This document shows positions 1-7,258 of a stretch of DNA of 12,608 nucleotides, piece by piece. Source of the stretch: Caldisericota bacterium (lineage in GTDB: Bacteria > Caldisericota > Caldisericia > B22-G15); the NCBI GenBank assembly GCA_003648245.1, contig QMOO01000015.1, forward strand, positions 1-12,608, read 5' to 3'. The notes under the pieces are model-generated. The model was not told where the DNA came from. It saw only the letters and a program-made list of their open reading frames with translations, and searched no databases. Each line of letters opens with the position of its first letter. Positions within the stretch are counted from its first letter, which is position 1. The position numbers and the translations under genes were made by a program.

Positions 1-198
1 CCGCACCTTGAAGGAATTGAAACAGGAGATTACATAAAAATAGATGGAGAACCACCAATAAATTTTGTGAATAAACCAGAGATAAAGGGTGGAGTTGGAA
101 CCATTTCCATAGCAGTTAACATGATACCAATTGTTTTAGATGAAGAACCGGGACTTTTAACTATGAAAGACACAAAAATCCCGAGATTCATAAAATGA
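1..198 (+). CDS. 2,4-diaminopentanoate dehydrogenase-like (dihydrodipicolinate reductase-fold) protein, C-terminal 65 residues
   Basis: Frame 1 is open from the first base to a TGA at 196-198 and gives 65 residues, so the gene is cut at its 5' end. The visible tail holds a [11 protein letters not shown] stretch, a [14 protein letters not shown] stretch and an ending of the type [16 protein letters not shown]. This resembles the C-terminus of the Ord family, NAD(P)-dependent oxidoreductases built like dihydrodipicolinate reductase. Ord itself acts on 2,4-diaminopentanoate in ornithine fermentation. The Rossmann domain and catalytic region lie outside the window, so the substrate cannot be judged; a related amino-acid dehydrogenase is equally possible. 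The stop overlaps the start of the next gene (ATGA), which implies co-transcription and coupled translation. Confidence 0.68.
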   Translation, partial: PHLEGIETGDYIKIDGEPPINFVNKPEIKGGVGTISIAVNMIPIVLDEEPGLLTMKDTKIPRFIK

Positions 199-962
199 GT
201 AGAATAATTGATGAAATATTAGATTTTGTATATAAGGAAATTCCTCTTGAGGATATAAATATAGTTGACGCTCGTATTGGTGCTGTGTATTCTGGGGCAA
301 TATTGTCAAATGGTTATGCAGGTATTGCATGGATAGTAAGAGAGAAGCTCCATATTCATCCTGTGGATAGGGCAGGTTTTTTAACTAAGATTAATGCTAA
401 AAAGGAGCTTCCCAAACTCATCTTTTCTGAAAATCCCTTTGAGAGAAGTTTTGGTTTTTCAATCCTTAACGCGCTTATAAGCTCTACCCTAAAGGAAGAT
501 ATAACTATAGGAGATGCTTTAGATGCAGTCTCTATAAGAGATGGAGATACGATAACTTTAATCGGAGCAATAGGTCCTTTTATAAAGGAGCTTTCAAAGA
601 GAAAAGTCAACATAAACCTTTTTGAAAGGGGAGAGGTTAGGGAGGAGTTCAGGAAATTCTTAAGGTTGGAGGAGGATTTGAAGAAGGTTCTTTTAGAGAC
701 AGACATACTTATATTAACAGGTGTTACCTTAGAGAATTTCTCCATTGATGATATAGTCTCACTTCCTACAAGGGCAAGAGAGAAGATTATTTCAGGTCCT
801 ACAACTCCAATGGTTAAAGAGGTTTTCAAAAAAAGAGGATTTACGCTTGTTGCTGGTATAAAGGTTGTGAATCCCAGGATGATGATAAAAACTGTAGGTG
901 AAGGAGGGGGAACCAAAGTAATTATTAAAAATTCTGCTGAAAAGGTATTCTTCAGATTATAG
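195..962 (+). CDS. DUF4213/DUF364 domain protein (putative metal-chelation family)
   Basis: This 255-residue protein looks like the two-part DUF4213 plus DUF364 family. The N-terminal part (about 1-95) holds a [17 protein letters not shown] stretch typical of DUF4213. The C-terminal part (about 110-250) is a Rossmann-like DUF364 domain with a LIGAIGPF loop near 120, an [14 protein letters not shown] segment, a SGPTTPM turn and a glycine-rich ending, [12 protein letters not shown]. Some family members are annotated as putative heavy-metal chelators, but no enzymatic role is established as far as I know. The ATG overlaps the stop of the upstream Ord-like gene in an ATGA tetranucleotide. No clear Shine-Dalgarno sequence precedes it, so reinitiation is likely. 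No signal peptide or membrane helix is visible, so it is probably cytoplasmic. It may act with the upstream oxidoreductase; this is inferred from position only. Confidence 0.75.
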   Translation: MSRIIDEILDFVYKEIPLEDINIVDARIGAVYSGAILSNGYAGIAWIVREKLHIHPVDRAGFLTKINAKKELPKLIFSENPFERSFGFSILNALISSTLKEDITIGDALDAVSIRDGDTITLIGAIGPFIKELSKRKVNINLFERGEVREEFRKFLRLEEDLKKVLLETDILILTGVTLENFSIDDIVSLPTRAREKIISGPTTPMVKEVFKKRGFTLVAGIKVVNPRMMIKTVGEGGGTKVIIKNSAEKVFFRL

Positions 963-994
963 GAGAGGTGAAGTCTTTCTTTATTAAAACTATT

Positions 995-1022
995 TTGGTA
1001 GTAAAATAACCTGTGTTATAAT
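995..1022 (+). promoter_or_regulatory. sigma-70 type extended -10 promoter for the nusA-infB operon
   Basis: A perfect TATAAT lies at 1017-1022 and is preceded by TG at 1014-1015, making an extended -10 element. A -35-like TTGGTA (4 of 6 matches to TTGACA) lies at 995-1000 with a 16-base spacer. Transcription would start near 1029, giving a leader of about 20 bases that contains the GGAGG at 1041-1045. The leader is too short for a riboswitch. The element sits in the only sizeable gap (963-1049) between the DUF364 gene and nusA, so it probably separates two transcription units. No hairpin-plus-T-run terminator for the upstream gene was seen in the same gap. Confidence 0.68.
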
Positions 1023-1049
1023 TGTTCAAGAGAATTAGAAGGAGGAAAA

Positions 1050-2075
1050 GTGCCGTCTGAACTTATTAAGGCAATAGAGGAACTAGAAAAAACAAAAGGA
1101 ATACCAAAGGAAAAAGTCCTCAAAGTTCTTGAGGACGCTATAAGTATTGCTTATAGAAAGAAATTTCCTGGTAGTGGAAATATACATGTTTATATAAATC
1201 CAGAGACAGGAGAGATAAAAATTTTTACAAAGATGCATGTTGTTGAAAAGGCTGAGAAGAAGGGAGAGATTTCTTTAAAAGATGCACAGAAAATTAAGAA
1301 AGATGTTAAGGTGGATGAAATAATTGATATGGAGATTCTTCCAGAGAAATTAGGTTTTGTAGCCATGCAGGTAGCAAAGCAAGTTTTAATACAGAAAATT
1401 GTTCATCTCGAGAGAGAGGTTTTATATGAGCAGTATAAAGACAAAAAGGGCACTGTAATTCCAGGAAAAGTATCCAGAATAATAGGAAGGACAATCTTTG
1501 TAAAGATAGATGATGTGGAAGGAAGAATACCCCCAAGCTTTGTAATTCCCAAAGAGAAGTATACAAAGGGTAAGGAATTAAAGGTTTATGTAGAAGATGT
1601 TATAAAAACCCCAAAAGGACCAGATATAATTCTATCCCGCACATCTCCAGAACTACTGAAACTTCTCCTTGAGAAAGAAATACCAGAGATAATGGATGGG
1701 ATAGTGGAAATCAAAGGAATCATAAGAGAGCCTGGTGAGAGGGCAAAAGTTGCAGTTCATTCCTACAAGCCAGATGTTGATCCTGTTGGTGCATGTATAG
1801 GAACTAAAGGTGTTAGAATAACAAGCATATCAAAAGAACTCTCGGGTGAGAAGATAGATATAGTGAGGTGGTCTGATGTTCCAGAGGAGTATATAAAATA
1901 TGCTCTTTCTCCTGCAAAAGTAGAGAAAGTCCAGATAAAAGATAAGAGAGCGATTGTTTATGTTTCCTCAGATCAAGTGCCTCTTGCCATTGGCAAAGAA
2001 GGTATAAATGTGAAGCTTGCCTCCAAACTCACAGGTTATATACTGGAACTTAGATGTCTCGAAGAAAAATCTTAA
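1050..2075 (+). CDS. nusA: transcription termination/antitermination factor NusA
   Basis: NusA binds the elongating RNA polymerase and nascent RNA in the cytoplasm and modulates pausing, termination and antitermination. The 341-residue product has the full core architecture: the N-terminal polymerase-binding domain (about 1-125), an S1 RNA-binding domain (about 133-197), and two KH domains (about 225-280 and 300-341). The diagnostic KH1 segment VDPVGACIGTKGVRI is at 243-257, and the KH2 GKEG loop is at 315-318. It ends just after KH2, the short form without C-terminal acidic repeats that is common outside Proteobacteria. The start is GTG at 1050, supported by GGAGG at 1041-1045. The last 22 bases overlap ylxR. 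The usual upstream neighbour rimP is absent here. Confidence 0.97.
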   Translation: MPSELIKAIEELEKTKGIPKEKVLKVLEDAISIAYRKKFPGSGNIHVYINPETGEIKIFTKMHVVEKAEKKGEISLKDAQKIKKDVKVDEIIDMEILPEKLGFVAMQVAKQVLIQKIVHLEREVLYEQYKDKKGTVIPGKVSRIIGRTIFVKIDDVEGRIPPSFVIPKEKYTKGKELKVYVEDVIKTPKGPDIILSRTSPELLKLLLEKEIPEIMDGIVEIKGIIREPGERAKVAVHSYKPDVDPVGACIGTKGVRITSISKELSGEKIDIVRWSDVPEEYIKYALSPAKVEKVQIKDKRAIVYVSSDQVPLAIGKEGINVKLASKLTGYILELRCLEEKS

Positions 2076-2356
2076 GAAGATGTGTTGTTTGTAGAAGAGT
2101 TGGTGATAGAGAAGAGTTTTTTAGAATAGTTAGAAAAAAAGACGGAGAATTAGTGTTTGACCCAGGCTTTAGAGAGTTTGGGAGAAGTGCTTATATATGT
2201 AAAAGAAGGGAGTGTATAGAGAAGGTATTCAGGAAAAGAAAACTGGAAAAATCCTTGAGAGTAGATTCTATTAACAAAGAGATTAAAGAGAAGTTGAAAA
2301 AAGAAATGTTAACTTATATAAAAGAGGTGAAGGATGAAAAAACTAAGAGTATTTAG
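2054..2356 (+). CDS. ylxR: YlxR family (DUF448) RNA-binding protein, RnpM homologue
   Basis: This 100-residue basic protein carries the YlxR signatures: an N-terminal CVVCRR (Cys10, Cys13) and a GRSAYIC block at 43-49, followed by Cys54 and a KRKLEKSLR helix. The family commonly has a glycine in the GRGAYxC block; here it is serine. The four cysteines (10, 13, 49, 54) could form a metal site, which is inferred. YlxR of Bacillus subtilis has been reported as RnpM, which binds RNase P RNA and modulates its activity. The gene starts inside nusA (22-base overlap) with only a weak GGAA upstream, and it ends 23 bases inside infB, so translation of all three is probably coupled. The C-terminal 30 residues are Lys/Glu-rich and partly reflect the overlap with infB. 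Confidence 0.9.
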   Translation: MSRRKILRRCVVCRRVGDREEFFRIVRKKDGELVFDPGFREFGRSAYICKRRECIEKVFRKRKLEKSLRVDSINKEIKEKLKKEMLTYIKEVKDEKTKSI

Positions 2357-4217
2357 TGTAGCTAAAGAGATAGGTATATCGACTACAGAGCTTATAAAAT
2401 ATCTTGATGAACTTGGAGTAAAAGTAAAAGGAAATCTCTCCACCATAGATGAAGAAACTGCAAATGTTGTAAAGGAATTGGTTCTTAAAGATAAGGAGGA
2501 GAGAGAAAGAAGAGAGAAGGAGAGGAAAGGGAAGATAAAATTAGAGGAACTCATTACTCATCTGAATATCCCTTTAAAAAGGCTTATTCCCTATGTGCTA
2601 AAGTGGGGGCTTGTTAGGACAAACAAATATGATGAAATACCGTTTCCTATTGCTGCAAGGATAGCGAACTCTTTTGGTAAACCGCTTACTGAAACACTCC
2701 CACCTCTTCCTGAAGAGTTCAAACCTAGACCACCTGTGGTTACAGTTATGGGGCATATTGATCACGGTAAGACCACCCTTCTTGATGCAATAAGGAAAAC
2801 AAACATTGCAGTGAGAGAAAAGGGAGGAATTACACAGAAGATAGGAGCCTCCGAAGTCGTTCATAATGGAAAGAAAATTATTTTTATTGATACACCAGGA
2901 CACGAGGCTTTCACTGAAATGAGGATAAGAGGGGCGATTGTTACAGATATAGTTGTTCTTGTGGTAGCAGCAGACGAAGGAGTAAAAGAACAGACGGTGG
3001 AGGCAATAAATCATGCCAAGGAAGCAAAGGTACCAATAATTGTTGCCATAAATAAGATTGATAAAGAGGGAGCTGACCCTGAGAGGGTTAAAAAGCAGCT
3101 CTCCAATTATGATCTATTACCTGAGGAATGGGGAGGAGAAACGCTTTATGTAAATACATCTGCCAAGAATGGAATTGGATTGGATGATCTTTTAGAACAT
3201 ATAGTGCTTGTAGCGGAGCTAGAAGAACTTTCAAAATCTAATGAAAAGAGAGCAGGCGGAACAATAATTGAGGCAAGACTTGACCCAAAGATTGGACCAA
3301 CTGCAAGTTTTATTCTTCAAGCAGGTGAACTTAAGGTGGGAGACTGGGTTATGGCAGGAGATACATACGGAAAAATAAGGATGATGACTACTCCAAGTGT
3401 GAAACAGGCAAAGATTGTAGAATCTGTAAGTGCCGTTGAAATAATGGGACTCAAGAATACTCCAGTACCAGGTGATCTCATAATTCAATATGATTCAGAG
3501 AAGATAATAAAAGAGAAGATAGAAAAGATTGAGGAAGAGAAAAAGGAAGTTAAAAAGGAACAAAAGAGACCAATATCCATTGAGGAACTTTTTGAGAAAC
3601 TTGAGGAAGAGAAAAAACTCAAGATTATATTGAAGGCAGATACATTTGGCTCTCTTGAAGCAGTAAAATCTGTTATTGAGTCTATAGATTCTGGTGAAAT
3701 AAAGGTGGAAATAATTCATACTGGTGTTGGAAGAATTAATGAATCTGATGTTCTTCTTGCTGTTGCATCAGGTGCTATAATACTTGGATTTAGTACCAAG
3801 GAAGGACCTGGAGTAAAGAAAATGCCAGAAAGGGGAAGAGTAAAAATATTCCTCTTTGACCTGATATATGATTTGCAGGAGTGGCTTATAAAGTTTATAA
3901 AAGGAATGATAAAACCAGAGCTTGTGGAAATAATTGTGGGCAAGGCAGAGGTAAAGAGAATATTTAAGATAAAGGGACTTGGACTTGTCGCTGGTTGCAT
4001 AGTAAGAGAGGGAAAGATTGTAAGAGATATGAATGCTAGAGTTTTAAGGAACGGAGAACTTGTTGGAGAAGGTAAAATTTCGTCTCTCAAGAGATTTAAA
4101 GAAGATGTTAAAGAAGTGAACGAAGGATATGAATGTGGATTGAGAGTAGAAGGAGTTAAGGATATATCAGAAGGCGACATAGTAGAAGTTTTTGAAATAA
4201 AAGAAAAAGGTTCCTGA
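2334..4217 (+). CDS. infB: translation initiation factor IF-2
   Basis: IF-2 is the GTPase that brings initiator fMet-tRNA to the 30S subunit and promotes 50S joining. The 627-residue protein has two IF2_N modules (about 4-50 and 68-115) joined by a short Lys/Glu/Arg-rich linker. The GTPase domain follows, with G1 GHIDHGKT at 140-147, G2 GGIT at 164-167, G3 DTPGH at 186-190, G4 NKID at 240-243 and G5 SAK at 276-278. Next come domain II, a charged helix (about 380-420), domain III with [10 protein letters not shown], and the C-terminal fMet-tRNA-binding barrel. It is compact because the long disordered N-terminal extension of enterobacterial IF-2 is missing. The ATG at 2334 has GAGGTGA at 2324-2330 and lies within ylxR. 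Confidence 0.98.
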   Translation: MKKLRVFSVAKEIGISTTELIKYLDELGVKVKGNLSTIDEETANVVKELVLKDKEERERREKERKGKIKLEELITHLNIPLKRLIPYVLKWGLVRTNKYDEIPFPIAARIANSFGKPLTETLPPLPEEFKPRPPVVTVMGHIDHGKTTLLDAIRKTNIAVREKGGITQKIGASEVVHNGKKIIFIDTPGHEAFTEMRIRGAIVTDIVVLVVAADEGVKEQTVEAINHAKEAKVPIIVAINKIDKEGADPERVKKQLSNYDLLPEEWGGETLYVNTSAKNGIGLDDLLEHIVLVAELEELSKSNEKRAGGTIIEARLDPKIGPTASFILQAGELKVGDWVMAGDTYGKIRMMTTPSVKQAKIVESVSAVEIMGLKNTPVPGDLIIQYDSEKIIKEKIEKIEEEKKEVKKEQKRPISIEELFEKLEEEKKLKIILKADTFGSLEAVKSVIESIDSGEIKVEIIHTGVGRINESDVLLAVASGAIILGFSTKEGPGVKKMPERGRVKIFLFDLIYDLQEWLIKFIKGMIKPELVEIIVGKAEVKRIFKIKGLGLVAGCIVREGKIVRDMNARVLRNGELVGEGKISSLKRFKEDVKEVNEGYECGLRVEGVKDISEGDIVEVFEIKEKGS

Positions 4218-4218
4218 G

Positions 4219-4515
4219 ATGTTTTTCACCGTTGTAGAATTTGAGCTTGGAATTCCTGGGTCTAAAACACTAAAGGATAAAAGGAAAGTTGTTCTATCTG
4301 TAATTACAAGGTTGAAAAGCAGATACAATATAGCCATTGCTGAAGAAAGAAAGGATGAAAGGGCAGAAAGGGCAAGGTTCTACTTTGTTACTTTAAATTC
4401 AAGTGAGAGAGAACTGGATTCTACTCTTTCAAAGATAGAAGATTACCTTTCCAATTTACCCAATGCTGTGCTTCTCTCATATCAAAGGGAAAGTATGCTA
4501 ATAGAGGAGTTTTAA
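4219..4515 (+). CDS. DUF503 family protein (YlxP-like)
   Basis: The 98-residue product matches the DUF503/YlxP pattern. It opens with a beta strand ending in ELGIPGSKTLKDKRKVV, continues with a helix and an NIAIAEERKDERAERARF strand-turn region, and ends with a helix LSKIEDYLSNL. The family is small and cytoplasmic with no established biochemical function. In Bacillus subtilis ylxP lies between infB and rbfA, and the same position directly after infB is kept here (one base between the infB stop and this ATG). A role near ribosome maturation or initiation is inferred from this conserved neighbourhood, not from motifs. The ribosome binding site is weak (AAAGG), as expected for a coupled gene. 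Confidence 0.85.
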   Translation: MFFTVVEFELGIPGSKTLKDKRKVVLSVITRLKSRYNIAIAEERKDERAERARFYFVTLNSSERELDSTLSKIEDYLSNLPNAVLLSYQRESMLIEEF

Positions 4516-4516
4516 T

Positions 4517-5188
4517 ATGAAAGAGACAAAGTATAAGAGATTTGAACAAGTGAAGAATCATCCCAAAGTAAAAACATTTATAGCTATGGCGGACAAGTAT
4601 CTTGAATCTCTCGGTTATACTGAGCACGGATTCAGACATACATCTCTTGTTTCAGAGATTGCAGAGAACATTCTTGAGAGACTGGGATATTCTGAGAGAG
4701 AAATAGAACTTGCAAAGATTGCAGCATATCTTCACGATATAGGGAACTTTCTGGGGAGAGACACGCATACAGTAAGTGGGGCTTTAATAGCCATGGATAT
4801 TTTAAAAGATCTTGGTTTCCCTCCAGAGGACATAGGAGAGGTTATTGAAGCTATAGCAAACCATGATGAGAAAACAGGCTTCGTTGCGACACCTATTACC
4901 GCTGCAGTTGTTCTTGCTGATAAATCTGATGCTCATAGATCAAGAGTGAGAGCTAAACCCGAAAATTTTGATATTCATGATAGAGTAAACTATGCTGTGG
5001 AAAAATCATTCCTTAGAGTTGATGAAAAAAATAAAGAGATAACACTTGAATTAACGATAGATACTGAAATCTCAAAGCCAATGGAGTACTTTGAGATATT
5101 TCTCTCAAGAATGCTCCTTTGCAGACAGGCTGCAAAGGTTTTAGGTTGTGAGTTTCATCTTGAAATAAACAAAAATAAACTTCTTTAG
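4517..5188 (+). CDS. HD-domain metal-dependent phosphohydrolase
   Basis: This 223-residue cytoplasmic protein has the full HD metal ligand set: His41 in GFRH, the His73-Asp74 pair in YLHDIGN, His84, His116 in ANHDE and Asp135 in LADKSDAH. Such enzymes hydrolyse phosphate esters of nucleotides or nucleic acids using a divalent metal. The substrate cannot be read from the motifs. The residues after 145 (FDIHDRVNYAVEKSFLRVD onward) look like a small additional alpha/beta tail. It is the last gene of the nusA operon, one base after the DUF503 stop, with GAGGAG upstream. It takes the place usually held by rbfA, so a role linked to RNA or (p)ppGpp-type nucleotides is conceivable but inferred only from position. 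Its stop overlaps the stop of the opposing gene. Confidence 0.88.
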   Translation: MKETKYKRFEQVKNHPKVKTFIAMADKYLESLGYTEHGFRHTSLVSEIAENILERLGYSEREIELAKIAAYLHDIGNFLGRDTHTVSGALIAMDILKDLGFPPEDIGEVIEAIANHDEKTGFVATPITAAVVLADKSDAHRSRVRAKPENFDIHDRVNYAVEKSFLRVDEKNKEITLELTIDTEISKPMEYFEIFLSRMLLCRQAAKVLGCEFHLEINKNKLL

Positions 5189-6207
5189 TAATATCCGGTT
5201 ATTTCAACATACGCAATTCCTTCTACATCTTTTTCTTTTATTTTTCCCTTTACCTTGCATATTCCTTCATAATAATCTGGAGTTATTATAGAGTTGACTT
5301 CCTGATTTTTCACCATTGCCTCAATAACAAAATTAATTTCTTCCTCCTCAATGCTTAGTTCCCATATCTCTGGATATCGCTTTTTACCAGACAGGAAGTC
5401 CTTATCAAGCACTTTGAAATCAAACTTATCAAATTTTTTAATAAAATCTCCCTTTGTAAGGCTTGCATATTGGATTACCAGTTTTTTTCTCTTTGCATCC
5501 CACAGATTAAAAGCCATAAGATATGTTTTATCAGTTAGTCTGATACTAAACCAGTCCCATGCTGGCTCTACTTTAAAATTTCCCCACTGATGATCATGCC
5601 AGGTTTCTCCTTTTACCTTGAAGAGTCTACCTTTTCTTTTTATATACCCCTCTGTCTCCATGGAGGGATAGGTATAGTAATAAGAATATCCGGCATTTCC
5701 TAATTTTATCAGCCCCCTGTCTCCATGAAGGACCATTTTTGAAGTGGGTTTCATATATAAATCTAACGAGATCTCTTTTGAAACCACATATATATGATAT
5801 ACGCTTCCGTCACTTTCCAGTATCCATGCCCCATTTCTTAACAGGAGCTCCTTTTTCTCCCACATAAGAATTGACTGCCTGATTCTTTCAGAGTAAAAAA
5901 ATTTATTCTCCTCCACGTCTGTAATTGCAAAGTGACTTATGCATGTATTAAGAGAAGGGTTAATCAGTATAAAATTTTTTGGAGGAACATTTACTTTAAA
6001 GAACGTTACCTCAAAACCAAATCTTTTATTTAAAAAACCAGTGAAATACCACCATTCAATCACATGTTTATTGTGAGGAAGAAAATCATCCTCTGTTACA
6101 GGTTCCACTTCCATTTTTTGAAATAATGGTGTGGAGATAATTCTGTTATAAATTCCATGTGCAGTTTTTTTGAGACTCTTAAATATCTTTGTATCTTTAA
6201 AACTCAA
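5185..6207 (-). CDS. CrtC/AttH-like lipocalin-fold protein (COG5621-type predicted hydrolase)
   Basis: The 340-residue protein carries hallmarks of the carotenoid 1,2-hydratase/AttH family, which has a double lipocalin-like fold: an N-terminal EWWYFTG at 51-57, a central ETWHDHQWGNF block at 201-211 and WDWFSIRL at 217-224. The family usually has W-x-D-H-E/Q at that central site. Some members hydrate carotenoids, but many are annotated only as predicted hydrolases. There is no signal peptide or lipobox, unlike many AttH-type members, and no carotenoid genes are near, so the reaction is unknown. The start is TTG at 6207, supported by GGAGG at 6216-6220 (8-base spacing) plus a second GGAGG at 6225-6229. 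The first internal ATG (residue 32) lacks a ribosome binding site. It is the last gene of a three-gene minus-strand operon and overlaps the MBL gene by 11 bases. Confidence 0.78.
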   Translation of the reverse strand: MSFKDTKIFKSLKKTAHGIYNRIISTPLFQKMEVEPVTEDDFLPHNKHVIEWWYFTGFLNKRFGFEVTFFKVNVPPKNFILINPSLNTCISHFAITDVEENKFFYSERIRQSILMWEKKELLLRNGAWILESDGSVYHIYVVSKEISLDLYMKPTSKMVLHGDRGLIKLGNAGYSYYYTYPSMETEGYIKRKGRLFKVKGETWHDHQWGNFKVEPAWDWFSIRLTDKTYLMAFNLWDAKRKKLVIQYASLTKGDFIKKFDKFDFKVLDKDFLSGKKRYPEIWELSIEEEEINFVIEAMVKNQEVNSIITPDYYEGICKVKGKIKEKDVEGIAYVEITGYY

Positions 6208-6892
6208 TTCTTGTTCCTCCTTTCCCTCCTTTATAGATTCCTTTTAGTTCTTTACTGAAAAATTCCCTTGCAGATTTTCCTGTGCAGTGAATTGGATAGA
6301 TTTCCTTTACTCCCATTTTAACAAAGATCTCTTTTATTCTTTTGAATCTCTCCAAAGTTTCTGTATAAAGGTGAAAGCCTCCAATAATACCAAATATCCC
6401 TATACCCATTTTTTGGATAATCTCTACAAGCATATTCTCTATTTTTGGATGGGAACATCCAACAACAAGAAAATTCCTTCCGTTACTTTCAGCTATCAGG
6501 GATTGTTCAGGGATGGGACCTTCAAATTTATACAATGTGAAGTTGGGATGTATTTTCAGAGTACCTTTAACATATATTGGTTTTAAACCATATCCTTCTA
6601 CTGCCTTTGTCATACCTTTTTCAGGTATATAAACTGGGATTCTATCTGTTATGTTCCCTATATATGGAAATCCACCTGTGTGGTCATAGTGGTTGTGAGA
6701 AAAGACAAGAGTATCAATTTTTGAGAGGTCTATATCTAATTTTTCTGCGTTTTTAATCAGAACTTCTGGGTTATCCCCTGTATCAAAGAGGAGTTTAAAA
6801 TCATTTCTCTCTATGTATATGGAGAGACCCCAGGAAGCTATAAGTCCATCCCCCTTCTCATTGTCTACTAAGACTACCATCTTTGTTTTCAT
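6197..6892 (-). CDS. MBL-fold metallo-hydrolase, COG1237 type
   Basis: This 231-residue cytoplasmic metallo-beta-lactamase-fold enzyme has the metal motif HNHYDH (His66, His68, Asp70, His71) followed by TGG, then GCSHPKIENML (His148), GGFHL (His174) and a C-terminal IHCTG (His202). The GCSH...GGFHL...HCTG series is characteristic of COG1237, whose members include archaeal dihydropterin-related enzymes and many uncharacterised hydrolases. No pterin pathway gene is visible nearby, so the substrate is open. The ATG at 6892 has AAAGGAGA upstream with about 7-base spacing; an internal ATG at residue 5 is possible but less well placed. It overlaps the upstream YkgJ-like gene by 35 bases and the downstream lipocalin-fold gene by 11, so all three are probably co-translated. 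Confidence 0.9.
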   Translation of the reverse strand: MKTKMVVLVDNEKGDGLIASWGLSIYIERNDFKLLFDTGDNPEVLIKNAEKLDIDLSKIDTLVFSHNHYDHTGGFPYIGNITDRIPVYIPEKGMTKAVEGYGLKPIYVKGTLKIHPNFTLYKFEGPIPEQSLIAESNGRNFLVVGCSHPKIENMLVEIIQKMGIGIFGIIGGFHLYTETLERFKRIKEIFVKMGVKEIYPIHCTGKSAREFFSKELKGIYKGGKGGTRIEF

Positions 6893-7241
6893 TCCTTTTC
6901 TCCTTTCCCTTTCTTATTTTATCACAGGCATATAACCTGCATGCAAGGGGCCTTCTCTTCCATATAGAACATAGATTGAATTTTGTAAGATACATACAGC
7001 TGCCATCAGGTTTTCTCTTCAAAACCCAGCCAGACCTCATTCTTCCAGTTTTAGGATCAAGCCATCTTTTAAATTCCATTTCATATGCACCGCTTCTTAC
7101 TTCTTCTTCTGTTAATGGAACAAAATTCTCCTTACAGCACGGTGCGTCGCAGAAAAAACAGATATCTGATGTTACTGTTTCTTTTAGTTTTTCTCTGTGT
7201 TCCTCTCTATAATAAACTTTAAATTCTCTCATTTCTCTCAT
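6858..7241 (-). CDS. YkgJ-family cysteine-cluster (zinc/iron-chelating) protein
   Basis: The 127-residue product has eight cysteines in the pattern typical of YkgJ/UPF0153 proteins: Cys28, Cys31, Cys35 and Cys36 in CFFCDAPCC, then Cys82, Cys91, Cys101 and Cys106 in SCMYL...LCSIWKRRPLACRLYAC. These proteins are predicted to bind zinc or an iron-sulfur cluster, and their function is not firmly known. The start is uncertain. The ATG at 7241 has no Shine-Dalgarno sequence and sits about 6 bases after a minus-strand TATAAT, so it could be leaderless. The ATG at 7232 (residue 4) is preceded by GAGAGAA, a weak site. The C-terminal 20 residues are Lys/Arg/Asn-rich and fall in the 35-base overlap with the MBL gene. 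It heads the minus-strand operon. Confidence 0.82.
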   Translation of the reverse strand: MREMREFKVYYREEHREKLKETVTSDICFFCDAPCCKENFVPLTEEEVRSGAYEMEFKRWLDPKTGRMRSGWVLKRKPDGSCMYLTKFNLCSIWKRRPLACRLYACDKIRKGKEKRNENKDGSLSRQ

Positions 7242-7258
7242 ATAATAATTATAATATG
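7239..7258. promoter_or_regulatory. 20-bp near-palindrome joining two divergent start codons, with TATAAT boxes on both strands
   Basis: The sequence from the complement of the minus-strand ATG (7239-7241) to the plus-strand ATG (7256-7258) is palindromic in 9 of 10 base pairs; only the pair 7244/7253 breaks it. TATAAT occurs on the plus strand at 7241-7246 and 7250-7255, and on the minus strand at 7253-7248. Neither start codon has a purine-rich ribosome binding site upstream. It is best read as a shared divergent -10 region giving leaderless or near-leaderless transcripts. Only weak -35 matches exist (TTTAAA at 7218-7223 for the plus strand), and the arms are pure A/T, so chance cannot be excluded. 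Confidence 0.45.

Noticed and set aside
356..916. 186-residue open frame on the minus strand
   Set aside because: It lies wholly antisense to the DUF364 gene, has Ser/Thr/Ile-rich shadow composition and shows no family motif.
3716..4180. 154-residue open frame on the minus strand inside infB
   Set aside because: It is antisense to the conserved C-terminal domain of IF-2, with low-complexity Ser/Pro/Thr content and no ribosome binding site or motif.
5185..6207. Carotenoid biosynthesis gene crtC
   Set aside because: The fold motifs match the wider family, but there are no other carotenoid genes, so a specific crtC assignment is not supported.
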